Source: Confluentibacter lentus
GTDB taxonomy: Bacteria; Bacteroidota; Bacteroidia; Flavobacteriales; Flavobacteriaceae
Direction of reading: 5' to 3'
DNA: 64,000 nt
NCBI RefSeq assembly: GCF_002806995.1
Contig: NZ_NIHE01000001.1
Coordinates: forward strand, 558,001 to 622,000
Position numbers and translations under genes: made by a program. The notes beneath the pieces are model-generated. The model did no database searches, was not told where the DNA came from, and was given only the letters and a program-made list of their open reading frames with translations. This document shows positions 7,960 through 16,552 of this stretch, one piece after another. The stretch's first letter is position 1; each line of letters opens with the position of its first letter.

Positions 7960-9765
7960 TCAATTTAAAACTGCCATATTCTCAATCTCTGAATTAATAG
8001 TATTTAAAATCTTTTCGCCCTTATCCAATTCTTTTAAAACAACCTCTTTAACATCTTGAAAAGCATTTTTGGATTCTTGAAATAAATGTTTGTAATATGA
8101 AATGCCTTCATTAAGGTTGTTAGTAAAGGTCAATAAGTGTTTTTCATCTTTTTTATTCATTGAAAATTTAAAACTTTCCAATTTATTTTTTAAATAATCT
8201 ATATAGATGTAAAGTTCTTTTATGAATACATTAGGCCGATCTGTTCTCGTTATCATATCATCCCTTCCATAAATATGGTCTGTGATATTTTTTAAACTCA
8301 TGATCTTCGAATAATACGCCATATTGGGTCCGGGACAAATAGATACGCCTTCGCCTTCAATTTTTGTATCCAAATTGTAAGCCAACAAGGCCGAAGTGCC
8401 CAATCCTACGCAAGTACATGATTTTTCAACTATTTCATGATATTTTATTTCATAGTCATTTGAAGGCAACCCCATAGCGCCTAACTCTTTTATTTTTAAA
8501 TGTTGATACTCTCTCGAGGCTGTACATATACCATTTTCCTTGAACTCTTTATTTAAAGCAACAAATTTTTTAGGGCAAGAACTTCCTGGCCTTCCTTTGT
8601 TAATCAACACATCCCTCTCGGTATCTTTTGTATTATTTCTTAAGTTGTTAAATGGCACTCCTAATGGGGAAATATTACTTAAATATAGGTCTTCTTCTTT
8701 GGCGTCAACTAATCTATTTAAGGTTTTCTCATCAACTGTTGTGGCTTCTGGAACCAATAAAAAAGGCGTTCCCCAACCTACAGAATCTAAATGGTATTCC
8801 TTAATTAAAAACTCATGCTCTTCGTGGGTACCAACACCTCCTTGGGCAGATATTTTTATTGATAAATTCTCAGGGAAAATACGATTCTGATTCAAAAATT
8901 CTTGTTGCACCAATTCCTGAAGCGTTGTTTTAAGTTCTTCTCTCTTTTCCCTAAACTCCGCCAAAACAGGCCCTAAAAGATAGCCATCAGTTGCAAAAGC
9001 ATGACCCCCACAATTGAGTCCGGATTCAATTCTAAATTCTGAGATCCATAATCCTTTTTTTGCCAAAAATTTACCTTGGATTAATGCCGACCTGTAATCG
9101 CTTACTTTTAAGATAATTTTCTTTTTAAATACCCCATTTTCATTAGGATAGAAATCTTCAAACTGAGACATATAACTATAAAGTCGAGGATTTAAACCAG
9201 CAGACAACACAACCGATGAATTTAATTTACTGTTTGCAAAACCTCTTAACGCCGCATGGGCATCATTATATTCTACAGGTAATTTTTCATTTTTCAAATA
9301 GTTGTCTTTATCAACTTTAGTCATGATATTAACATCAATGCTTCCTAACTTCAAATTTTTATTAACCCAATTTTTTATTTCAGTAAAATTGTGTCCGTTT
9401 GAGGTTATTCTTTTAAAATCGGCTTTAATGGATGAGTTTTCAGGAAGCATATTTACGTAAGTATAAATAGCGTCCATTTTTTCGGCACTAACTTGTTTTA
9501 AAGCTTCGAATTTCTTTTCTATTAAATCATGTATTAAATCTAAATAAGATGTAATTCTTTTTGCTCTGTAATCATCCATCTTATTCGTAATTTCTTGGTA
9601 AGGAACTGCAAAGGTGTCGCTATACATTTTTCTTAGTTTCTCAAGCAATATATCATCCACCAAAGAAATTACAGAATCTATGCCATACTGAGCCACTTTT
9701 AAAGGTGAATCTATAGTAAATCCAATGCCCATTACTGGAATGTGGAATGCGTGTAATTTATTCAT
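7960..9765 (-). CDS. Uncharacterised 601-residue protein with nitronate-monooxygenase-like segments
   Basis: I do not recognise a characterised family. Seen: the start FHIPVMGIGFTIDSPLKVAQYGI looks like the first strand of a TIM-barrel flavoenzyme. SGLNCGGHAFATDG near residue 250 resembles the GGH region of nitronate monooxygenases. ISAQGGVGTHEEHEF followed by SVGWGTPFLLVPEA resembles their phosphate-binding glycine loop and the GT-x-F-L-x-x-E strand. The C-terminal part adds Cys397, Cys414, Cys450, Cys452 and Cys477 (SSCPKK, GICTAS, SCTCVG, SICPGPN), suggesting a metal or iron-sulfur site, then a helical tail. Inferred: a two-part FMN-type oxidoreductase. It is a single-gene unit with a Crp/Fnr-like palindrome upstream. 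Confidence 0.6.
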   Translation of the reverse strand: MNKLHAFHIPVMGIGFTIDSPLKVAQYGIDSVISLVDDILLEKLRKMYSDTFAVPYQEITNKMDDYRAKRITSYLDLIHDLIEKKFEALKQVSAEKMDAIYTYVNMLPENSSIKADFKRITSNGHNFTEIKNWVNKNLKLGSIDVNIMTKVDKDNYLKNEKLPVEYNDAHAALRGFANSKLNSSVVLSAGLNPRLYSYMSQFEDFYPNENGVFKKKIILKVSDYRSALIQGKFLAKKGLWISEFRIESGLNCGGHAFATDGYLLGPVLAEFREKREELKTTLQELVQQEFLNQNRIFPENLSIKISAQGGVGTHEEHEFLIKEYHLDSVGWGTPFLLVPEATTVDEKTLNRLVDAKEEDLYLSNISPLGVPFNNLRNNTKDTERDVLINKGRPGSSCPKKFVALNKEFKENGICTASREYQHLKIKELGAMGLPSNDYEIKYHEIVEKSCTCVGLGTSALLAYNLDTKIEGEGVSICPGPNMAYYSKIMSLKNITDHIYGRDDMITRTDRPNVFIKELYIYIDYLKNKLESFKFSMNKKDEKHLLTFTNNLNEGISYYKHLFQESKNAFQDVKEVVLKELDKGEKILNTINSEIENMAVLN

Positions 9766-9794
9766 ATATTCAGTTTATTTTTGAAAACAATTTG

Positions 9795-9802
9795 TAAATG
9801 TA
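9795..9802 (-). promoter_or_regulatory. Possible -7 element of the 601-residue gene
   Basis: On the minus strand TACATTTA matches TAnnTTTG except for the last base and lies 29 bases upstream of the ATG. No good -33 element is visible, as expected for an activator-dependent promoter. Confidence 0.4.
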
Positions 9803-9821
9803 GACTGTTGTATTATTGCAG

Positions 9822-9841
9822 AATATGACATATGTCATATT
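9822..9841. promoter_or_regulatory. Perfect 20-bp palindrome, Crp/Fnr-like operator
   Basis: AATATGACATATGTCATATT is fully self-complementary and has the form TGAC-N4-GTCA used by several Crp/Fnr-family regulators. Its centre (9831.5) lies about 41 bases upstream of the start site expected from the -7 element at 9795-9802, the standard position for a class II activator. It sits in the 303-base gap between the 601-residue gene and ppc. The rest of that gap shows no gene. Confidence 0.55.
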
Positions 9842-10068
9842 AAAAAAAAGGATTCCTTTCTTGAAAATTCTTGGTGCCATTTAGTATTGAAATAAAATCT
9901 TGATTTTAAAAGATTATTCCAATTAAAAAGATTCAACAATAGTGGCTGTTTATTTAATAATTCATAATTTGAATTCATCAAACAATAAAAATTAATAAAT
10001 CTTTTGAGAGCCTGCCAAGGTTAATTATAGCTTTAGTACATTTATAACTAATTTTAACTGTAAGAATT

Positions 10069-12660
10069 ATGCCTGTAGAGCCTAAATTAACCCGTTTCAA
10101 GCAAAACGTGCTGTCTAAATATCAAATTTACAATAGTATATTTATGACCTTGCCTTTTGATGCCATAACAAAAACTGGTGTGCTACTTCCTTTATTTCAC
10201 GAAACATGTAAAAAAGGCTTTGCCAGTGGTGATGACCCTACAACCATAGTTGACACCTTCTTCAAAAAATACCAAGCGAGACGTAATAGGGAAAGTCAAA
10301 TAAATTTACTTTTTAGGTTTATTCAATATATTGAAAGACAAGTGGTGTTGTTTGATGCCATTGAAGATGCCGCTTTCCCCATCGTAAATAATATGGAAGG
10401 CATTGGTACTTTAAGAAACCTTAAGGAATCAACCATTTCTCAAAATAAATTGGATGAATTAAAAGATTATTTGGAGCATTTTAAAGTTCGTATCGTATTA
10501 ACGGCGCATCCTACTCAATTTTACCCAGGATCTGTATTAGGTATTATTACCGATTTAACCGAAGCCATCAAAACCAACAATTTAAATGACATTAACAATC
10601 TGTTTGGACAATTGGGAAAAACACCTTTTTTCAAACATAAAAAGCCAACACCTTATGATGAAGCTGTGAGCCTTATTTGGTATTTGGAAAATGTGTTTTA
10701 TAAATCTTTTGGTGAAATCTATAACTACATTCAGCAAAACATTTTTAGTGATAATGAAGCCCACAACGACATGATAAATATTGGATTTTGGCCAGGTGGT
10801 GATAGAGATGGAAATCCGTTTGTCAAACCAAAAACAACCATAAAAGTTGCTAAACGTTTAAAGCAATCTATTTTAGCAAGTTATCATAAAGATTTGAAAG
10901 TTTTAAGCAGAAAATTAACTTTTAGGAATGTTGAAGAGCGCATTATCAAACTAGAAGAAACCATTTATAATTACAGTATCGATTTAGATTATAAAGATGC
11001 CATAACGTTGCCAGAATTGAAAAAAGAACTTATCGAAATTCGTGATATCGTTGTGAATGATCATCAGTCCTTATATCTAACAGAGATAAACAGTTTAATA
11101 AACAGGATCCATTTGTTTGGTTATAATTTTGCAACACTTGATATTAGACAAGACAGTAGAATTCATCATGATGTGTTTACAACGGTTATCGATAATTTAA
11201 TAAAAGTTGAACACCCGTCGTTTCCAAAAAATTATCATGATTTAACTGAGGAAGAACAAATCGACATATTATCAACCGTTGATACAACAAACCTGATTGA
11301 AATTGATGTTTTTGAAGACGAAATGGTAAGCAATACGTTAAAAACTATTAAAGCCATCAAGCAAATTCAAGAGTCTAATGGAGAATTAGGTGCCAATAGA
11401 TACATTATTAGCAATAATCAAACGGCATTGAATGTCATTCAATTATTCGCCATGCTGAAAATGGTTGCGTTTAAAGATAATTTAACCGTAGATGTTGTTC
11501 CACTTTTTGAAACCATAACCGATTTGGAAAATGCACCCATTGTCATGGAACAACTTTACAGCAATCCTGCTTATATAACCCATTTGAAAAATCGTGGCAA
11601 CAAACAAACCATCATGCTAGGTTTTTCTGATGGTACAAAAGACGGTGGCTATTTAATGGCCAATTGGGGAATTTACACAGCCAAAGAAAAGCTTACTGAA
11701 ATTTCCAGAAAATATGATATTACAGCCATTTTCTTTGATGGTCGTGGTGGACCACCAGCTAGAGGCGGTGGTAAAACACATCAATTTTATGCCTCGTTAG
11801 GACCAACTATTGAAGATAAAGAAGTACAACTTACCATTCAAGGGCAAACCATTAGTTCTAACTTTGGAACATTGGATTCATCGCAGTATAATTTAGAGCA
11901 ATTGATTAGTTCTGGCATTTTCAATAGAATGGGTAAAGACCAACACGCCATGTGTGATGAAGACAGAATTGTTATGAATGACTTGGCCGGAACCAGTTAT
12001 CAAGCTTATAAAGACTTTAAAAATCACCCGATGTTCATTCCGTACTTAGAGCGCATGAGCACCTTAAAATATTATGCTAAAACCAATATTGGCAGTAGAC
12101 CATCTAAAAGAGGTAGTTCAGATAAATTGGTGTTTTCAGATTTAAGGGCCATTCCTTTTGTGGGTTCTTGGAGCCAATTAAAACAAAATGTTCCTGGTTT
12201 TTATGGAGTTGGTACCGCTTTAAAAGTATATGAAGAAAAAGGAGAGTTTTATAAAGTAGAACAGCTTTATAACAATTCTAAATTCTTTAAAACATTATTA
12301 GAAAACAGTATGATGTCCTTAACAAAATCGTTTTTCGATTTAACCATGTACATGGCAAAAGATCCTGAATTTGGAGCTTTTTGGACGATTATTTATAACG
12401 AGTATCTTACAACAAAATCGTTATTGCTAAAATTGACTGGTTACAAAGTTTTAATGGAAAATGAACCTAGTGTTAAAGCATCTATTGAAGTAAGGGAATC
12501 TATTGTACTTCCATTGCTAACCATCCAACAGTACGCATTAAAGAAAATTCAGGAACTTGAAAAAGAGGAAGTGAAAGATACCGAACTAATTGAGATTTAT
12601 GAAAAGATTGTCACACGTTCTTTATTTGGCAACATTAATGCCAGTAGAAATTCGGCATAA
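10069..12660 (+). CDS. ppc: Phosphoenolpyruvate carboxylase
   Basis: An 863-residue anaplerotic enzyme adding bicarbonate to phosphoenolpyruvate to give oxaloacetate. Catalytic motifs are visible: VLTAHPTQ near residue 145, GFWPGGDRDGNPF near 240, LGFSDGTKDGGYLMANW near 520 and FFDGRGGPPARGGG near 560. The protein ends NASRNSA rather than the usual NTG, so the terminal glycine that helps close the active site elsewhere is not present in its standard form. I believe this is a lineage trait of Bacteroidota, from memory. It stands alone, upstream of the PII/ammonium genes (convergent), and has its own strong terminator. Confidence 0.96.
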   Translation: MPVEPKLTRFKQNVLSKYQIYNSIFMTLPFDAITKTGVLLPLFHETCKKGFASGDDPTTIVDTFFKKYQARRNRESQINLLFRFIQYIERQVVLFDAIEDAAFPIVNNMEGIGTLRNLKESTISQNKLDELKDYLEHFKVRIVLTAHPTQFYPGSVLGIITDLTEAIKTNNLNDINNLFGQLGKTPFFKHKKPTPYDEAVSLIWYLENVFYKSFGEIYNYIQQNIFSDNEAHNDMINIGFWPGGDRDGNPFVKPKTTIKVAKRLKQSILASYHKDLKVLSRKLTFRNVEERIIKLEETIYNYSIDLDYKDAITLPELKKELIEIRDIVVNDHQSLYLTEINSLINRIHLFGYNFATLDIRQDSRIHHDVFTTVIDNLIKVEHPSFPKNYHDLTEEEQIDILSTVDTTNLIEIDVFEDEMVSNTLKTIKAIKQIQESNGELGANRYIISNNQTALNVIQLFAMLKMVAFKDNLTVDVVPLFETITDLENAPIVMEQLYSNPAYITHLKNRGNKQTIMLGFSDGTKDGGYLMANWGIYTAKEKLTEISRKYDITAIFFDGRGGPPARGGGKTHQFYASLGPTIEDKEVQLTIQGQTISSNFGTLDSSQYNLEQLISSGIFNRMGKDQHAMCDEDRIVMNDLAGTSYQAYKDFKNHPMFIPYLERMSTLKYYAKTNIGSRPSKRGSSDKLVFSDLRAIPFVGSWSQLKQNVPGFYGVGTALKVYEEKGEFYKVEQLYNNSKFFKTLLENSMMSLTKSFFDLTMYMAKDPEFGAFWTIIYNEYLTTKSLLLKLTGYKVLMENEPSVKASIEVRESIVLPLLTIQQYALKKIQELEKEEVKDTELIEIYEKIVTRSLFGNINASRNSA

Positions 12661-12688
12661 ATTTTTTGAAATAAATCTTAAATAAAAT

Positions 12689-12721
12689 AAAGGCTGTCTC
12701 TTAAGTAAGGCAGCCTTTTTC
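12689..12721. terminator. Terminator between ppc and the PII gene
   Basis: AAAGGCTGTCT pairs with AGGCAGCCTTT (one G-T wobble) around an 8-base loop, followed by a T-run on the + strand and T-rich sequence on the - strand. It serves the convergent pair. Confidence 0.8.
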
Positions 12722-12747
12722 ATTATCAAACTTATAAACCACAAAAG

Positions 12748-13086
12748 CTATCTTAAAGTATCCCCTCCTTTTTCTCCTGTTCGTATTCTATAAGATTCTT
12801 CAATATGTGATACAAATATTTTTCCATCACCTACCTCGCCAGTTGCGGCCGATTTAAGAATTGCCTGTATTGTTGCTTCTTCAAAATTATCGTTTACAAC
12901 AATGGATAAATATCTGCGTTGAATATCGCTTGTACTATATGATACGCCTCTATATACATGTCCCTCCTTTTCATTTCCAATTCCTGTAACATCCCAGTAA
13001 GAGAAAAAATTTACTCCAACTTCATGCAACGCTTCTTTGACTATTCGATATTTCGATTTTCTGATAATTGCTTCAATTTTCTTCAT
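12748..13086 (-). CDS. PII nitrogen-regulatory protein, copy 2
   Basis: A 112-residue PII protein, the trimeric sensor of 2-oxoglutarate and ATP/ADP that gates AmtB and other targets. The N-terminus MKKIEAIIRKSKY, the T-loop GHVYRGVSY with the potentially modified Tyr at residue 50, and TGEVGDGKIFV plus RIRTGEKGG at the C-terminus are all standard. It differs from the copy at 14487 at only 13 of 112 positions by my count. It follows amt1 after a terminator-like hairpin, so it may be transcribed at a lower level or from its own promoter. Confidence 0.93.
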   Translation of the reverse strand: MKKIEAIIRKSKYRIVKEALHEVGVNFFSYWDVTGIGNEKEGHVYRGVSYSTSDIQRRYLSIVVNDNFEEATIQAILKSAATGEVGDGKIFVSHIEESYRIRTGEKGGDTLR

Positions 13087-13165
13087 AACAACTTTATTTA
13101 ATAGTTCTCTATCAAAATTAAAGAAATATTAGCAGTATTTTTATACTAATCTGTTATATAACAAA

Positions 13166-13205
13166 AAAAAGACGCTTTGTTAATACAACAAAACGTCTCT
13201 TTTGA
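13166..13205 (-). terminator. Terminator after the first ammonium transporter gene
   Basis: On the minus strand a stem of AGACG plus TTTGTT against AACAAA plus CGTCT with one mismatch is followed by a run of eight T. It lies 26 bases after the transporter stop and before the second PII gene. Confidence 0.75.
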
Positions 13206-13230
13206 ATACTATAATTTTTATATTTATGGT

Positions 13231-14463
13231 TTAATGCTCATTCAATCTAAAGTCTGGATACGCATCCATACCATGTTCATGACCATCCAATCCTTCTAAT
13301 TCTTCTATTTCGGATACTCTAATACCCATTGTTATTTTCAATACATAAAGTATAATGAACGAAGTAACAATACAAAATACGGCATAAGACCCAACACCAA
13401 TCAATTGGCTAATAAATTGATCCATTCCTGCTAAAGAACCAAATATTCCAACAGCTAATGTTCCCCAAACACCACAAATAAGGTGTACTGCAATAGCTCC
13501 AACTGGATCATCTAGTTTAATTTTATCAACAAAAGCCACGGCTAAAACAATAAGTACGCCCGCGATAGAACCAATCAAGATAGCATCAGTAGGACTCATT
13601 TGGTCTGCACCAGCAGTAATACCAACCAAACCTCCAAGAATACCATTTAAAAACATGGTAAGATCAAGATTTTTATCTTTAATAGCCGAAGCAAGCATAG
13701 CTACAACACCTCCAGCGGCAGCAGCTAAACACGTTGTTACAAGTGTTAGAGAAGTTAAAGCCGGATCTGCAGAAAGCACAGAGCCACCATTAAATCCGAA
13801 CCATCCTAACCATAATATCAATACCCCAGCAGTTGCCAAAGGCAAGTTATGCCCAGGGATAGCTTGCGGTTTACCATCTTTAAATTTACCTATTCTTGCT
13901 CCAAGCAACCAAACAGCAACTAAGGCTGCCCATCCACCAACTGAGTGAACTAATGTAGAACCTGCAAAATCATAAAAAGGGGTTTCCATGTCTTGTAAAA
14001 ATCCACCGCCCCATTTCCATGAACCAGCAATTGGATAAACCAATCCTACATATACTACTGTAAAAATCATGAAAGGAATAATTTTAACACGTTCTGCAAC
14101 AGCTCCAGAAACAATAGTTGCTGCTGTAGCAGCGAACATCCCTTGGAACAAGAAATCTGTCCAATACGTATAACCTCCATTATAAGTTAAATCTAAAGCA
14201 CCTTCCGCTGTTAAAGGAGAACTTAAGCCAAACCCAGCGAATCCTAAAAATCCATTAAAATCGCCTGGGTACATTAAATTAAAACCTACAAAGCAATAAA
14301 GAAGCAATCCAATTGTTATTATAAAAACATTTTTAAACAAAATGTTTATTGTATTTTTTTGTCTTGTTAATCCAATTTCTAGGAACGAAAATCCTAAATG
14401 CATAAAGAATACAAGTGCTGTACAGATCATCATCCATACATTATTAGTAGTTAGTAATTCCAT
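13231..14463 (-). CDS. amtB: Ammonium transporter (Amt family), copy 1
   Basis: A 410-residue inner-membrane protein with about eleven helices that moves ammonium/ammonia. The twin histidines of the pore are present in STLVHSVGGWAALV and IAVHLICGVWGTL. LWLGWFGFNGGS is a signature of the family. The C-terminal cytoplasmic tail contains EIEELEGLDGHEHGMDAYPDF, the segment that interacts with PII in characterised members. Copy 1 begins only 23 bases after the stop of the PII gene at 14487, giving a classical glnK-amtB operon. Its N-terminus lacks a cleavable signal. Confidence 0.95.
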   Translation of the reverse strand: MELLTTNNVWMMICTALVFFMHLGFSFLEIGLTRQKNTINILFKNVFIITIGLLLYCFVGFNLMYPGDFNGFLGFAGFGLSSPLTAEGALDLTYNGGYTYWTDFLFQGMFAATAATIVSGAVAERVKIIPFMIFTVVYVGLVYPIAGSWKWGGGFLQDMETPFYDFAGSTLVHSVGGWAALVAVWLLGARIGKFKDGKPQAIPGHNLPLATAGVLILWLGWFGFNGGSVLSADPALTSLTLVTTCLAAAAGGVVAMLASAIKDKNLDLTMFLNGILGGLVGITAGADQMSPTDAILIGSIAGVLIVLAVAFVDKIKLDDPVGAIAVHLICGVWGTLAVGIFGSLAGMDQFISQLIGVGSYAVFCIVTSFIILYVLKITMGIRVSEIEELEGLDGHEHGMDAYPDFRLNEH

Positions 14464-14486
14464 AATATTAATTTATTTGATGGTTA

Positions 14487-14825
14487 TTATTTTAAGGTTT
14501 CCCCTCCTTTTTCTCCAGTTCGTATTCTATAACATTCTTGTATATCTGACACAAAAATTTTACCGTCACCAACCTCTCCTGTACCAGCTGAACTAAGTAT
14601 GGCATTAATTGTTGCTTCAGCAAAATCATCGTTTACAACAATAGATAAATACCTACGTTGAATATCACTGGTACTGTAAGACACCCCTCTGTAAACATGC
14701 CCTTCTTTTTCATTTCCTAAACCGGTAACATCCCAGTAAGAAAAGAAATTAACCCCAACCGCATGCAAAGCTTCCTTCACTACACGATATTTGGATTTTC
14801 TAATAATTGCTTCGATTTTTTTCAT
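14487..14825 (-). CDS. glnK: PII nitrogen-regulatory protein, copy 1
   Basis: A 112-residue PII protein in front of amtB, the arrangement that defines glnK. T-loop, Tyr50 and the TGEVGDGKIFV and RTGEKGG motifs are intact. It would block the AmtB pore when nitrogen is plentiful and release it at high 2-oxoglutarate. About 85-120 bases upstream are a CCCCCT-AT-AGGG box and a weak promoter (TTTG and TACTTTCA with 17 bases between), so this operon probably has its own nitrogen-responsive start. The near-identical copy at 12748 suggests a recent local duplication or specialisation for the two transporters. Confidence 0.94.
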   Translation of the reverse strand: MKKIEAIIRKSKYRVVKEALHAVGVNFFSYWDVTGLGNEKEGHVYRGVSYSTSDIQRRYLSIVVNDDFAEATINAILSSAGTGEVGDGKIFVSDIQECYRIRTGEKGGETLK

Positions 14826-14893
14826 GATATGATTTTAATAATTAAAGTTTAAAAATATAAAATAAAATTAATAGTGTATAAATTTAAAGGGGT

Positions 14894-14901
14894 TGAAAGT
14901 A
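14894..14901 (-). promoter_or_regulatory. Possible -7 element of the glnK-amtB operon
   Basis: TACTTTCA on the minus strand is a two-mismatch version of TAnnTTTG, with a TTTG about 17 bases upstream. Weak on its own; supported by the box at 14927-14944 placed behind it. Confidence 0.3.
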
Positions 14902-14926
14902 TATATATATCAAAATATCAAAATAA

Positions 14927-14944
14927 CCCCCTTAAAATTTAGGG
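14927..14944. promoter_or_regulatory. CCCCCT/AGGG box (i), upstream of glnK
   Basis: CCCCCTTAAAATTTAGGG has inverted CCCT and AGGG halves separated by 8 AT bases. It resembles the two boxes at 17657 and 17711 upstream of the porin. It lies in the 353-base gap 14826-15178, which otherwise holds only the terminator at 15123 and no gene. Confidence 0.45.
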
Positions 14945-15122
14945 ATATTAATATAATTGTACATATTTATAATAATTTTTAATACTGGCGATCTTCAATT
15001 TAAAATCAAAAAAAATGCAGTATAGTACTTTACTTTCTAAAAACCCTTAGCTCTAGAGCACCTAACAAATACTAATGACACTTTAAAAATAACATTTATA
15101 CCTTCTTTGTAATATTTGAGAA

Positions 15123-15157
15123 AAAAATGCCTTAGATTTATATCTCTAAGGCATTCT
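15123..15157 (-). terminator. Terminator of the second ammonium transporter gene
   Basis: AATGCCTTAGA and TCTAAGGCATT form a perfect 11-bp stem with a T-run on the minus strand, 22 bases after the transporter stop. Confidence 0.85.
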
Positions 15158-15178
15158 AAATTTATAATATTGAAGATA

Positions 15179-16471
15179 TTATTCCATTTCTCTTTGTCTC
15201 TTACCTGCGTAAGCAATCGTTCCATGTTCAGAAATATCAAGACCAGCAATTTCTTCTGCCTCAGTAACTCTTAAGCCACATATTTTCTTCAAAATAAACA
15301 AGAAAATAAATGATGTTCCAATAGCCCATGCAGCATATGATAAAACCCCAATGGATTGAGCGGCTAACTGAGCAACACCTCCTCCATTAAATATACCAAT
15401 ACCAGTGTCACCATCCACACCCCAAAGACCAATAACTAAAGTCCCCCAGGCACCACAAATACCATGTACAGATATAGCACCAACAGCATCGTCAATCTTT
15501 AATGTTTTCTCAACAAATCCTATAGCATAAACCACTAGAATACCTCCTAATAATCCAGCTAACACTGAACCACCTTCACTCATATTTCCGCAACCAGCTG
15601 TTATACTAACCAAACCAGCTAACGCACCGTTTAAAGTCATACTCAAATTTGGCTTTCCATTTTTAATCCATGTTAGTAATAACGCCCCACATGCACCAGC
15701 AGAAGCAGCTAAATTGGTTACAAGCACGACTTGAGATGCAGCAATAGCATCGTCACCACCCCAAGCTAATTGAGAACCACCATTAAAACCAAACCAGCCC
15801 AGCCAAAGGATAAACACCCCTAAAGTTGCATACATTTGGTTATGACCATGCATCTCAATTGGTTTACCATTTAAGAATTTTCCAATTCTAGGGCCAACCA
15901 TCCAGGCAGCTACAAGTGCCGCCCATCCACCAACAGAGTGAACAATAGAAGAACCTGCAAAATCAATAAATTCAGCTGGCATGATTCCATCTGTATTATT
16001 CAACCAACCACCATTCCATTCCCAACCACCAGCAATAGGATAAATTAAAGCAGTCATAATGATACTGAAAATAGCATACGTTGTATATTTAGTTCTACCC
16101 GCAATAGCTCCCGACACAATAGTTGCAGCAGTTGCAGCAAATACAGTTTGAAAGAATAAATCAGCAGCACCTTGAGAAAAGATAAAACCTCCCCAATGCA
16201 AGAATCCTCCACCCGCATCTGCGCCATACATTAATGAATAACCAACAAACCAGAAGGCTAGAGAGCCAACAGCAATGTCTAGGAAATTTTTCATGGCAAT
16301 GTTAACAGCATTTTTTGAATCGGTCATTCCAGATTCTACCAAGAAAAATCCTGCTTGCATAAAGAATACGAGGATACCTGAAATAAGCATCCATAGCATA
16401 CCCATATCGCCTTCAACTGCGGCGGTGTCCTGTAGTAAGATAAGGGGAGTGTTTAAAATAGACATAATCAT
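15179..16471 (-). CDS. Ammonium transporter (Amt family), copy 2
   Basis: A 430-residue Amt channel. Unlike copy 1 it has an extra N-terminal hydrophobic segment and a hydrophilic stretch (LLQDTAAVEGDMGM), which may be a cleaved signal as in E. coli AmtB. Pore histidines occur in SSIVHSVGGWAALV and ISVHGICGAWGTL, and LWLGWFGFNGGS is conserved. The tail VTEAEEIAGLDISEHGTIAYAG is the usual PII-contact region. An ATG two codons downstream (16465) is an equally good start. The gene follows the porin gene, with a hairpin between them. Confidence 0.94.
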   Translation of the reverse strand: MIMSILNTPLILLQDTAAVEGDMGMLWMLISGILVFFMQAGFFLVESGMTDSKNAVNIAMKNFLDIAVGSLAFWFVGYSLMYGADAGGGFLHWGGFIFSQGAADLFFQTVFAATAATIVSGAIAGRTKYTTYAIFSIIMTALIYPIAGGWEWNGGWLNNTDGIMPAEFIDFAGSSIVHSVGGWAALVAAWMVGPRIGKFLNGKPIEMHGHNQMYATLGVFILWLGWFGFNGGSQLAWGGDDAIAASQVVLVTNLAASAGACGALLLTWIKNGKPNLSMTLNGALAGLVSITAGCGNMSEGGSVLAGLLGGILVVYAIGFVEKTLKIDDAVGAISVHGICGAWGTLVIGLWGVDGDTGIGIFNGGGVAQLAAQSIGVLSYAAWAIGTSFIFLFILKKICGLRVTEAEEIAGLDISEHGTIAYAGKRQREME

Positions 16472-16496
16472 TTAGTTTTAAGGGTTAGTTAAATGA

Positions 16497-16530
16497 AGAT
16501 AAAAAAGCAATGTGACTTGCTTTTTTATCT
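16497..16530 (-). terminator. Hairpin between porin and amt genes
   Basis: AGATAAAAAAGCAA and TTGCTTTTTTATCT are perfectly complementary (14 bp, 6-base loop). On the minus strand the GC part is followed by TTTTTT, so it is a terminator or attenuator that would lower transporter expression relative to the porin. Confidence 0.7.
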
Positions 16531-16552
16531 TTTTAAATTTTATTCTTAACTC

